Of a DNA stretch of 64,000 bases, positions 24,874 to 34,837 are shown one piece after another; the stretch's first letter is position 1; every line of letters begins with the position of its first letter. The translations under genes were made by a program, and so were the position numbers. Below the pieces are notes generated by a model. The model saw only the letters and a program-made list of their open reading frames with translations, was not told the origin of the DNA and searched no databases. Source of the DNA: Eustoma russellianum. Taxonomy: Eukaryota; Streptophyta; Magnoliopsida; Gentianales; Gentianaceae. Where the stretch lies: positions 19,158,870-19,222,869 of the forward strand of contig AP025069.1 of the NCBI GenBank assembly GCA_036186865.1. Reading direction: 5' to 3'.

Positions 24874-27626
24874 ATATCCCCCTTTTGATGTTTTACAAAA
24901 TAACATTGGTTCATGATTTAAATTTGATTGCACACCCTCCAATTATGCACAAATTTGTATTTTGAATTTTATGGTATCGCGTGCTCGCCCTTAAATCATG
25001 CAATCATGCTCTCTCTTTCCCCATTAAATCATGCTCTCGTTCCCCCTTTATTTTGTAAATGATATCAAAAGTAGATGTAAGGATGGAAAGAAATATCAAT
25101 CTATAGCAAATTAACTGAAATCATGCGTAATTTTGAGAGTAGATTTTCATAGGTGGCTTGATTAAGTGCTTTGGTGAATATGTCGGCTACTTGTGCTTTA
25201 GTACGGACATGTTCTATAACGATATCACCACAGTTTACATGATCCCGGAGAAAGTGATATCGTACCTCTATGTGCTTTGCCTTAGAGTGTAATACGGGGT
25301 CCTTAGACAAATTGATAGCACTCATACTATCACAATAAATAGGGATGCAATTTACCGTTATTTCAAAATCAGATAGTTGCTGTTTTAGCCATAAAAGTTG
25401 TGTGCAACAAAGACTAAGTGACATGTATTCCGCTTCAGTAGTAGATAATGCTACACTTGCTTGCTTTTTTGAAAACCAAGATATCAATGAACTTCCAATG
25501 AATTGACATGTGCCACTTGTACTTTTTCTATCTATTTTGCATCTGCCGTAATCCGCATCAGTATAAGCATGCAAGTCAAATTCACAATTCTTATCATATC
25601 GAATTCCTAAAGTGGAAGTATGCTTAATGTATCGAAATATCCTTTTTACAGCATTATAGTGTGACACTTTAGGATTGCTTTGTAAACAAGCACACATACA
25701 AACACTAAACATAATATCAGGTCTACTTGCGGTAAGATAAAGCAAAGAACCAATCATAGACCTATACAAATCATTATCAAAGTCTTTTCCATTCTCATCT
25801 TTATCAAGTTTAGTGGTTACACTCATGGGAGGAATGGTTTCAAGTTTTCAAAGTTAAACTTTTTAATCATGTCATTCACATATTTGACTTGACTTATATG
25901 GATGTCGTTACTAGTTTGTTTAATTTGCAAGCCAAGAAAATAATTCAACTCACCAACCATAGACATTTTGAATTCGAATTTCATGCATATTTTAAATTCT
26001 TCAACAAGTTTATGAGATGCAGATCCAAAGACAATGTCATCAACATAAATTTGAATAATAAATAAACCCGATTTTTCTTGTTTCAAGAATAAAGTACTAT
26101 TATGGTGCCTCTATTAAATCCATTTTCTAAAAGAAAGGTCCCAAAACGATCATACCAAGCCCTAGGTGCTTGTTTTAAACCATATAGTGCCTTCTTTAAT
26201 TTGTACACATGATTAGGATATTTTAAATCCTCAAAACTAGGTGGTTGTTTCTTATATACTTCTTCTTGTATAAAGCCGTTTAAAAATGCAATGTTTACGT
26301 TTATTTGATAAAGTTTAAAATCCTTCATGCAAGCAATAGCATGTAATAATCGTATGGATTCTAAGCGTGCTACGTGTACAAATTTTTCTTCGTGTCTATT
26401 CCCTCTTTTTGATTATATCCTTGTGCTACAAGCCTTTGTTTCTAACGACTTTACCCTCTTCATTCATTTTATTTCTAAATACCCACTTTGTGCCTATTAT
26501 CGTTTTATCTTGTGGTCGTGGTACTAAATCCCATACATCATTTCTTGTGAATTGATTTAATTCATCATGCATAACGTCATTCCAAGAAGAATCAATCAGA
26601 GCATCAACACATTCTTGGGTTCAATTTCAGATATCATAGCATGGAATTGATTTATTTCATCCATTCTTCTACGTGGTCAGACACCTTGTGTTATGTCGCC
26701 TATGATGAGGTCATGTGGGTGATCTCTATGCCATCTTGATTGATTATTTTCTAAGTTTTCATACGTTTCTAAGTGATCATGCATTTCTAGTGTGTCGTGT
26801 TCATCATGTACGATATTTTCTTCTATATCATCTAACACGGGCTTTAGTTCAAAATCATTGTCATTTTCTTTATTTATTTTATATTCATCGAATTCATTAA
26901 ATTTCACATGAATAGATTCTAAAATTTGTCTAGTCATAGGATCAAAAACATCTATATGCCTTAGAATTCACAGAATATCCAACAAAGATGCATTCAATGA
27001 ATTTAGACTCAAATTTATCTAGATTATCTGTTGTATTCAAAACAAAGCATTTACAACCAAACACATGAAAGGTAATCAATTTTGGCATGCGATCATTCAA
27101 AATTTCATAAGGAGTTTTATTTATTTTCTTTCTAATCGATAAGCGGTTAACTATATAGCATGCACAATTTACGGCTTCCGCCCACAAAAATCTAGGCAAC
27201 TTATTTTACATAGAATGGTTCTTGCAATTTCTTGTAATGTCATATTCTTTCTTTCTACTACTCCGTTTAACTGTGGTGTTCTAGGTGGCGAAAACTCGTG
27301 TTTAATACCTTTTTTCTTCGCAAAATGCAATCATGTCCTTATTTTTAAATTCGCCGCCTCTGTCGCTCCTAATCTTTTTCACATTCAAACCGTACTCATT
27401 TTCAAGTTGTTTTATTAATTTAGTAATTTCAACGGCACTATCATCTTTATTCGCAAGAAATAAAGTCCATGCATAGCGAGAAAAATCTCAACAATGACAC
27501 ATGCATAATGTCGCCCACCAAGACTCCTAGTTCGACTAGGACCAAACAAGTCAATGTGTAATAATTATAAGACTCTAGATGTGCTAACTTCATTTTTATA
27601 TTTAAGTGACTCACATGTTTGTTTGG
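24874..27626 (-). mobile_element. Copia-3 internal region, 5' half deleted
   Basis: A second member of the Copia-2 family, on the minus strand. It keeps the polypurine tract (24874-24890), RNase H, RT and the integrase C-terminal part. It stops abruptly at about 27626 inside the GAG-pre-integrase/integrase region, where sequence joins LTR sequence. Gag, protease and the primer binding site are absent. Confidence 0.85.
25101..27626 (-). pseudogene. Copia-3 integrase, RT and RNase H, partly intact
   Basis: RNase H with the RT connection is open for 241 codons (25101-25826; LTASRPDIMFSVCMCACLQS, VALSTTEAEYMSLSLCCTQ). RT (25823-26328) keeps the catalytic IYVDDIVFGSAS and the segment KKALYGLKQAPRAWYDRFG. 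The RT start is degraded (26380-26560). The integrase C-terminal region (26677-27199, LWAEAVNCACYIVNRLSIRK-like) and core (27200-27480) follow in other frames. The first Asp region near 27500 is disrupted. The product could not integrate, but the RT/RNase H part is the best preserved in the window. Confidence 0.88.
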
Positions 27627-29253
27627 TAAGAACACCAAGAAATTTATACTGGTTCGGTTAAATCATCCTACTCTAGTCTTCGAGGACACCTTCCTCGGTT
27701 ATCACTAAACACAATAAAAACCCTACCACAAGGGTGATTGGAGTTAAACACTAACTCCAACCTTTTACAATCAATACAATCGAGCAAATGAATCACGAAC
27801 ACAACCACCAAACGAATGAAGGTTTGATCACACCTTGATCAACCTTTACAACAATCAACATGTATGGGTGGTATATTCAAATCCTATATAATATGCAGAA
27901 TATATGAACAATAGGCTTGAGAGAAGAAGAAGAAGAAAGAAAATGAGAATAAGAAAGTTGTATAGCTTCTTGCACTTGAGAGAATGTGCGTTGTGCCTTA
28001 GCCTTGTTTGCACTATTAACTCCCTTTTATTCACACTTGGCCACCCCATTTAGGGTTTCTTCCTTCTTGAGAATTATCTTTAATGTCCTTGAAAGATTGC
28101 CCTATGTAGAGATGACACCATCTTGCTTATTTGGTGCAACATGATTGGAAGGAGGACTTGACCTTGCTTACTTGTCACTTGTTGATTGTTCCACCTTGGC
28201 GTCCTTTAGTGAGTTGTAAATTCTACAGAAAAAACTCTCAAAAAATGTGCTCAAATGTAGTCAAAACATTACCATACTATCACATTTCAATCCCTTGAAT
28301 TTGGGAGGCAAATTGAGGACAAATTGATTATGAAAATCGCCCACTATGAACATGTGCTGAAAATTTTCAGCATGTGTCTTATTTTGAAATCTTTCTTTGT
28401 GTGGTGCCCTCTTCAATGTCACCAATCTTGTGTGGCATGTCCTCCACCAATTGAAATGCGAAATAAGCTCCACCTAAGCTCCAACAAGATGTAATAGGCG
28501 TGTAGAGTGAGCTGCATATGTGTTGAAATTTCATTTTAGTAAGCTTTGTCAAATAATGCACAATATTTACACATATATGGTAAATAATAATCAGCCCTAT
28601 TTTGAATTTTCTAGAAAACTTTAACATGTCTTGAATGTGTAAAAAATGTCTAGATACATGTTACACCTATGCCAAAAAAATGTTCCATGTTGTATGTTCG
28701 TAGAAAAATCGAATTTTCGACTTTCGTCGATTACGCAATTTTTCTCCGATTAAATTAAAACTTCTTGCACATGTAATATATATTATGTCACACATAATAT
28801 ACATAAAAAAGTATATATCTAGCTCAAATAGCTAAAGAACCCGTCCATGTACCCAAAATGATTTGCAATTTGAAATCTCCACAAATTTAGCCTAAATTGT
28901 GGGTGATTTGTGTGTGCCAATATGGAATGAATTAGTGGCTGATTTTAACATGTGAGCCACAAAATTTTTGGCTATTTTAGATGTATATGGTCTGGTCATC
29001 TTTATATGGCAAGTACGTGACATGTCGGTGAAGTTTCGGTAGTCACCCGATGTGACAATTTTTGGTTTATGACCTTGTAAAGTGTAGTTATAATTTTGAC
29101 GTCACCATGACTTATATCATATGATATAAGACTTGAATATACTCATAAATATGAGTTGTATATAGTGATGTGACATCGACATACGTTTATAATACATGTG
29201 ACGTGTCGTTGGTACGTCGGAATATATGTGTTGTGCCTTTTTTAAAGAAAATA

Positions 29254-29296
<43 letters not shown>

Positions 29297-29654
29297 TATA
29301 AGGCGTGTAGAAGGAATGGGGAGAAGACTTTCTATTCTCAAATTTGTTTTCATAAAGCTTTCTCTAAATATGTCTTCATTTAATGAACTAGTTAGTTCAT
29401 TAACTTAAGCACTCCACTTAATGAACTATAGTCCATTAATTGTGGCACCTGAAAATAGTACAAAGACAAAAAAAATTTGCCATATTGTATAAGCTTTAAC
29501 GCTTCATGGCTTGTTAGTACGGCAACAATATATATAAGCATATGAAGCATGTATATCACATAAACGTGTCAAGTAATAATTTATTTATGCATTTCGTAAA
29601 CTCGTAGCATTTAAATCATACATTTGTAAATCATTAAAACACTCTTTCTCAACA
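27627..29654 (-). repeat. Third LTR of the Copia-2/3 array, truncated
   Basis: Matches 22881-24873 and ends CTCAACA at 29654, where MULE-2 sequence begins. The R-U5 part that should lie on its left is missing. The break is within about 20 bp of the TATA box, on its transcribed side. It carries the conserved TGACGTCA (29098-29105) and GACGTGTC (29200-29207) and an (AT)n tract (about 29250-29290). Confidence 0.85.
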
Positions 29655-32340
29655 CATATAAGTGATGATGATGTACATGATGATTCCGGAAGTGGATGCT
29701 CCATATATGTTGATGAGGAGTGTGAAGAAATTAATGATTCTGATTAGGGTTACGAAGAAATGGATGAAGGTGGTGAACAGGTTGGTGTACATGAAGATAA
29801 TGAACAGGTTGATGTATGTGACGGTGGTGAATAGGCCGATAAATGGACACATGATGCAGAAAATGAGTACGCCTTACTTGACACGGAGGGTAGGTCATAA
29901 TTTGCCTTTGACTTGGAGTGTGAGCTTTAGGAAAAAAATTTTGAGCTTAGGTTTGGTCATACTTTTGGCAGCCCACAAGAATTCAGAGAAGCTCTGAAAT
30001 ATTGGGCTATAAGATAGAAGTTCACTTTTAAGCATGTGAAGAATGAAAAAAGTAGGATAACAGTTGTTTGTTCTGAAGGTTGTACATGGAGGATTCATGC
30101 ATCTCTAGTCCAAGGACAACAAACATTTATGATTAAAACATTGAAAGGAGAGCATAGTTGCGGTAGACAATACAAAAACAAACATTGTATGTCAACATAT
30201 GTGGCAAAAAGTACTGTAACAGGATAGCAGATGACCCGAAGTTTTCTTTGGTTGCATTGCAAAAAGATGTAAAGAGAGACTTGAATGTTGATGTTAGTAA
30301 GCTTCAATTGTATAAAACAAAGAGAAAGTCAAATTTGATGAGTGGTGGCGATAAGGTAAGAGAGTACAAAAGATTATGGGATTATTGCGAAACTGTGAGA
30401 AAATACAATCCTGGGAGTATTCTGAAGATTAAGTTACAGGATGTTCCAGGGGACATGAGTAGGGATGGGGCCCCCTTAAATGTGACAGCAGGGAGGATTT
30501 TGAGAGGTTGTATATGTGTTTAGATGCATGCATTAGAGGATTTTTGATGGGGTGCATACATATCATAGGATTGGACGGGCGCTTTCTTAAGGGAATATAT
30601 GGTGGGCAGATGTTGAGTGAGATAGGAAGGGATGGGAACGGCAACATGTTCCCTATTGCATTTTGTGTTGTTGAGCCTAGGTGTGATTCTTGGAAGTGGT
30701 TTCTTGAACACCTACGAGATGACCTTGAAAGCGGGAGCTGAACATTCATATCTGATAGGTAGAAAGGTTTAGTTAATGTTATACATGAGTTGTTCCCGGA
30801 TTCAGAGCATAGGTATTACCTTAGGCATATGTATGAAAATTTTAAGAAGAAGTACAAGTGGAAGAAGTTGATAGATTTATTATGGAAAACTGCTTCTGCT
30901 ACACACGCTACTGATTATAGACGGGCCATGGAGATGCTTAACCAAGCAGATCCATCTGTGGATGGTAATGAGAATGTCGCTGAATGGTTGGGTCCAAAAG
31001 AACAATGGAGTATAGCCTTTTTCAACTGTCGAAGCAAGTGTGATACATTAGTCAACGATATGAATGAGTCCTTTAATGCTGCCATTATACCTGCTAGGTC
31101 TGTCCATACTGTCTATGATGGGATGGGTTAGAAGGATGATTATGAGGTTGATTTCTAACAAAAATAAGTGGATTTCTAGGTATGAAGGCACATTCCTTCC
31201 TAATGTGCGCAAGAAAATAGAGAAGTGCAAGGAGTTGAGTAGAAATTGTTTCGCAGAGCATTCTGATGGCCAAAAGTTTGGAGTTGATTGCGGATTGCGG
31301 CATTATGTAGTGGACCTTCATTTAAGGACTTGCACTTGTAGAAAGTTTGATATAATTGGCATCCCATGCAACATGCGATAACAACAATAAACTTTGACAG
31401 ATGTGAAGTGTCTCACTATGTTGTTGCTGTGTATAAGAGGAAGGCATATGTATTCGCATACTCATTTAGTGTGTATCTAGTGCCATCTATTGATTTTTGG
31501 GAGGAGACAAGTCTGGGAGAGATACGGCCACCATTTGTGAGAAAAATACCAGGAAGACCTAAGAGACTGAGAAGGAGGAATCCAGATGAGCCAAGGCCAT
31601 GTATTACATCAACTAGACGGGGATTGACAGTCAGGTGCAAAACATGCAAACAACTTGGACATAACAAAAGAAGCTGTGTATGTAGGTCAGCCCCACAACA
31701 TGAAAATCAGGTATGCCTCACAATATACTCATTCATATGTATATATTTTCATTAGCAACTCACATCTTGTCATTTACATGTGTTTTGTTCAACTTATTCT
31801 AACAATCACAGGGAATGGATGATGCTGTAACTCAGCCTAACCAAGCGGAAAATCAGTGCATGGAAAGCGGTGCAAGTAGGTCAGCCCCACACACTGAAAA
31901 TCAAGCCTGCCTCACAATATACTCATTAATATGCATACATTTTCATTAGCAACTCAAACCTTGTCATTTACATGTGTTTTGTTCAACTTATTATAACAAT
32001 CACAGGGAATGGATGCTGCTGTAACTCAGCTTAACCAAGCAGAAAGCCAGTGCATGGAGAGCAGTGCAAGTAGGTCATCCCAACACAGTGAAAATCAGGT
32101 AGAGTTTCCAGTAACTTGTAGTGCACCAACTCAGTTGGATGTTGCTGCAATTGATCGTGTTGCTAAGAGGCCAAAAAAATTTGTAAGCGCCCTGTTAATT
32201 TTAATTTTTGTCATGCACTTGCATATAACTAGTTGTGTACTTTGGAAGTAAGTGTTGCTATCCTTCTTTTTTTCAGAATGTCCGTAAATCAAGCAAGATT
32301 TCAAGTGTCTTTAACAAACGATTTACTAGGGTATCTTTCA
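29655..32340 (+). pseudogene. MULE-2 transposase pseudogene (MuDR/MULE)
   Basis: Domains in order. Acidic N-terminal region (29655-29920), broken by stops. MuDR-type N-terminal domain (about 29935-30480; VVCSEGCTWRIHASL, RLWDYCETVRKYN). DDE core (30508-30900) with IIGLDGRFLKG (first Asp), an ISDR segment just after a stop (second Asp) and HRYYLRHMYENFKKK, where the usual Cys is Tyr. An alpha-helical stretch with NDMNESFNAA (about 31058-31085). SWIM finger (31290-31400, CTCRKFDIIGIPC, with its His lost by a frameshift). CCHC knuckle CKTCKQLGHNKRSC (31636-31677). Frame breaks fall near 30520, 30740, 31090 and 31370. The enzyme is dead, although domain content and order are typical of plant MULEs. 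Confidence 0.87.
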
Positions 32341-32760
32341 AGGTAAGACTTTAAATATTCATTTCTATTAATGTGATGTTGTATATTTCACAGTATCTAT
32401 AGAAGAAGCCTATCACATGATTGATTAATATTGATGATGACGTTGGTGGCGTGTCAAGTGCACCTACGCAACCACTGTCTAGAAAGGCAAGTGTACATTA
32501 CTGAGTTGTATGTGCATGAATAAGTCTTCCTTTTTAGTGTTCAACTTATTCTAACAATCACAGGGGATGGGTGATGCTGTAACTCAGCCTAATCAAGCAG
32601 AAAACCAATGCATGGAGGCTTACTTTGAGCAATCACAGGGGATGGATGATGCTGCAACTCAGCCTAACCAAGTAGAAAACCAGTGCATGGAGACTTACTT
32701 TCAGCAATCAGAACCATCAACTGCTGCCCACCATATTGTGAGGCAGACCTGATTTTCATG
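31678..32760 (+). repeat. Amplified exon cassettes of the MULE-2 C-terminal region
   Basis: The peptide block GMDDAVTQPNQAENQCME is encoded at 31812, 32006, 32567 and 32639 with small changes. The first two are separated by introns of about 100 bp bounded by CAG/GTATGCC and CAATCACAG/GG (31711-31811; the second intron ends at 32005). The unit is about 194 bp. The second donor site has changed from GT to GC. The last two copies are fused without an intron. The repeat is Gln-, Asn- and Glu-rich; no function is known to me. Confidence 0.75.
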
Positions 32761-33563
32761 TTCTTCTTCCAGTGTTTACCATCTTTTTGCATATTGCTGT
32801 AGACTATATTTCACGGTCTTCTTCCAACTCTGTGTAGGTGAGAAGGAAAGTCCTTGAACTGATGCCAAAGTAGCCAAGGAGAAGTCTAAGGAAGAATATT
32901 AGCATGGTTGCAGCAAGGCACATCAATTCAAAACGTACTGTTGACTAGAGAGCAATTGTAAAAATACTTTTGGTGTAGTATTCTGGGAATTGTGTATGCT
33001 GGGAAATTTTTATGTCCATTTCCAATTAGTTGAATTAGAATATGCCGATATCTTTTGGGTTTATTTTGGAGTAGTTCGGTGTGGATTACTTCGCATTTTT
33101 ATAGCGATGAAATGAAAAGAAGCTACGTAATCCACAAAGATAATTTAAGTAGCTAATTTTGTACAACTGATGTTATTTGCATGGAGTGATGGGTCTTGTA
33201 GTATGAATTGATGGGTGATTTTGTTCAGTTATTATTCCTTGTCACTGATATATCATTTGTTGTCGTATTGCATAATCTTGCATTTTTTCAAAAAATCAAT
33301 CTTTCTGCAACCCAAGTTTGAGAAAAAGCTAAAGAATATCCTTTTAGAATCACCACCATCACAGAAGACCACCATAACAAATATATTACAGAAGAACACC
33401 ATAACAAATATATCACAGAAGAACACCATCATCCTCGTTGCAATCATGCTAACATTCAACGTTGCAGTGTCATATAAGTACACTGAACACCATAAATGTT
33501 ACATTACACACCAACAATGACCCAAGTGCATAACAACTACTTGAACATTATTCAATATCCAAT

Positions 33564-33989
33564 CTACTTGAATATAATAACTATCACTCCTACAAACACA
33601 ATGACCCAAGTGCATAACACCATCATCCTCGTTACCTCTGACCTCTTATCCATCTTCTCCATTTGCACAACGGTACGTAAAAGCTGATCTCTTTCCACTT
33701 CCGCAACAACATTATCTGTCCCTACTGAACTTGATTGCTCAGCCTTCTCATGCTCAAATGCACCACCCCTTCGGACTGGATAGCACCATTTCCAATAACC
33801 ACACAGATCGCACGAGAAATACAGCATTCCACGCGTTTCCTGCACAAATTCTACAATCTTCAGTGGTACTATAACTCTGCAGCGACATCTCTGGTTTTGA
33901 AACCGTAAATCTCTATAGCCTGCAACCTTATTTCTTGAGCTCGATATTTCTGAGATTAAAACATGATCCAGTGCATATATTGTTAACAA
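33564..33989 (-). CDS. GRF-like zinc finger protein with C-terminal membrane segment
   Basis: An open 141-codon frame inside MULE-2, antisense to the transposase. Residues 33-72 read like a GRF-type zinc ribbon: RCRCRVIVPLKI, then a Gly-containing loop, then YFSCDLCGYWKWCYP. That is a C-x-C ... C-x2-C layout with the aromatic residues usual for this fold. A Lys/Glu-rich helix follows (about 95-120) and a hydrophobic C-terminal segment (VLCTWVIVFVGVIVIIF) predicts a membrane anchor. Plant proteins of this three-part design are common and often associated with repeats. The start Met is the first in the ORF and uncertain. A chance ORF cannot be excluded, but the combination of features makes it unlikely. 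Confidence 0.5.
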   Translation of the reverse strand: MLTIYALDHVLISEISSSRNKVAGYRDLRFQNQRCRCRVIVPLKIVEFVQETRGMLYFSCDLCGYWKWCYPVRRGGAFEHEKAEQSSSVGTDNVVAEVERDQLLRTVVQMEKMDKRSEVTRMMVLCTWVIVFVGVIVIIFK

Positions 33990-34582
33990 CTCATATGCTG
34001 ATCAGTACAAACCGAGAAATCAACAAGGAAGAAGAAAAAACACGAAGCACAATATAACGAAATTACTAGGTTTCTTCAAGACCACAAAATTTCACTTTGA
34101 ATAACCTAAAACCTAGAAAAATAACAAAATTACTAATCACTATGAAAGAAAAACTCAATTCTTTAACTTTTTTCATACACTCTTCACTCGGAATCAGCCA
34201 CCCTTTGTTAGAGTTTCCAGGAGGGGATAATTTTTTTCACTCTACTTCCTTATTAGGTAAATCTAAACCCTCAACAAACCTTACAACCCTAAAAAATCTA
34301 CAACCCTTAAATTCTTAGAAGTATCACCTCCTTTCTACTGCCGACATCAGTCTTTTCCTTGCCACCACTTTCAGTCTGAGGAAGGAAGGAAACACAGGCT
34401 GATTCGTTTCCAAAAGAAATAAGAGGAAAATGTGCGTTTAAAATGAGTGTAGGAAAAGGTATAATCGGGAGATCACAACATATTAAATGGACACTTCTTA
34501 CACGAGTGAAACAATTCACCAGCCAAGGCATATTTAGAGCGCACGCATCTCACAGCCCCTTAATGCCGGAATGTGGTCGCTT

Positions 34583-34655
34583 TGTTTTAACCCAAAACAC
34601 AGGAGATGTTTTTGTATAATACCAAACAATAGGGGAGGTAATTGTAATTAACTAT
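34583..34655. repeat. MULE-2 3' terminal repeat, shortened
   Basis: Plus strand reads GTTTTAACCCAAAACACAGG, then TTTTTGTATAATACC, and AGGGGAGGTAATTGTAATTA. It matches the inner part of the MULE-1 terminus, but the outer 30 bp (the CCACAGGGGATGAAACTG part) is absent. It ends about 180 bp before the start codon of the OXA2-like gene. Confidence 0.65.
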
Positions 34656-34837
34656 ATCTTTTTCGTTTAGAGTGCAAATTATATAATATATTCCTTTCAT
34701 TTACCGTTTTACCGGAGCTAGACGGCCGTTGTCCATCGGTACCCTCCCGCCGGCATCTTTCGCAGTAGACGTTGAAGCCTAAAAGTACGGTCTAACTGTG
34801 CTTTCCATCCTAAAATCGATTAAACCTCCAGGGTTTA
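34656..34837 (+). promoter_or_regulatory. Probable promoter/5' UTR of the OXA2-like gene
   Basis: Only about 180 bp separate the truncated MULE-2 end from the ATG. The segment is AT-rich at first (an AATTATATAATATATTCC stretch at about 34677-34694 could act as a TATA region) and then more GC-rich. Either the promoter is very short or it includes MULE-derived sequence. Confidence 0.4.

Larger units (their letters stand above)
29655..34660 (+). mobile_element. MULE-2: Mutator-like element, 5'-truncated
   Basis: Same family as MULE-1 but on the plus strand. Its 5' part, including the 5' inverted repeat, is missing where the copia array ends (29654). It holds the transposase (29655-32340), amplified exon cassettes, an antisense zinc-finger ORF (33564-33989) and a shortened 3' terminal repeat (about 34583-34655). 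The stretches 32760-33560 and 34000-34580 show no coding domain, apart from short repeats of the type AAGAACACCAT near 33360-33430. Confidence 0.8.

Noticed and set aside
33215..33520. Plus-strand ORF of 101 codons in MULE-2
   Set aside because: Composed of short AACACCATAACAAATAT-type repeats and AT-rich sequence with no domain.
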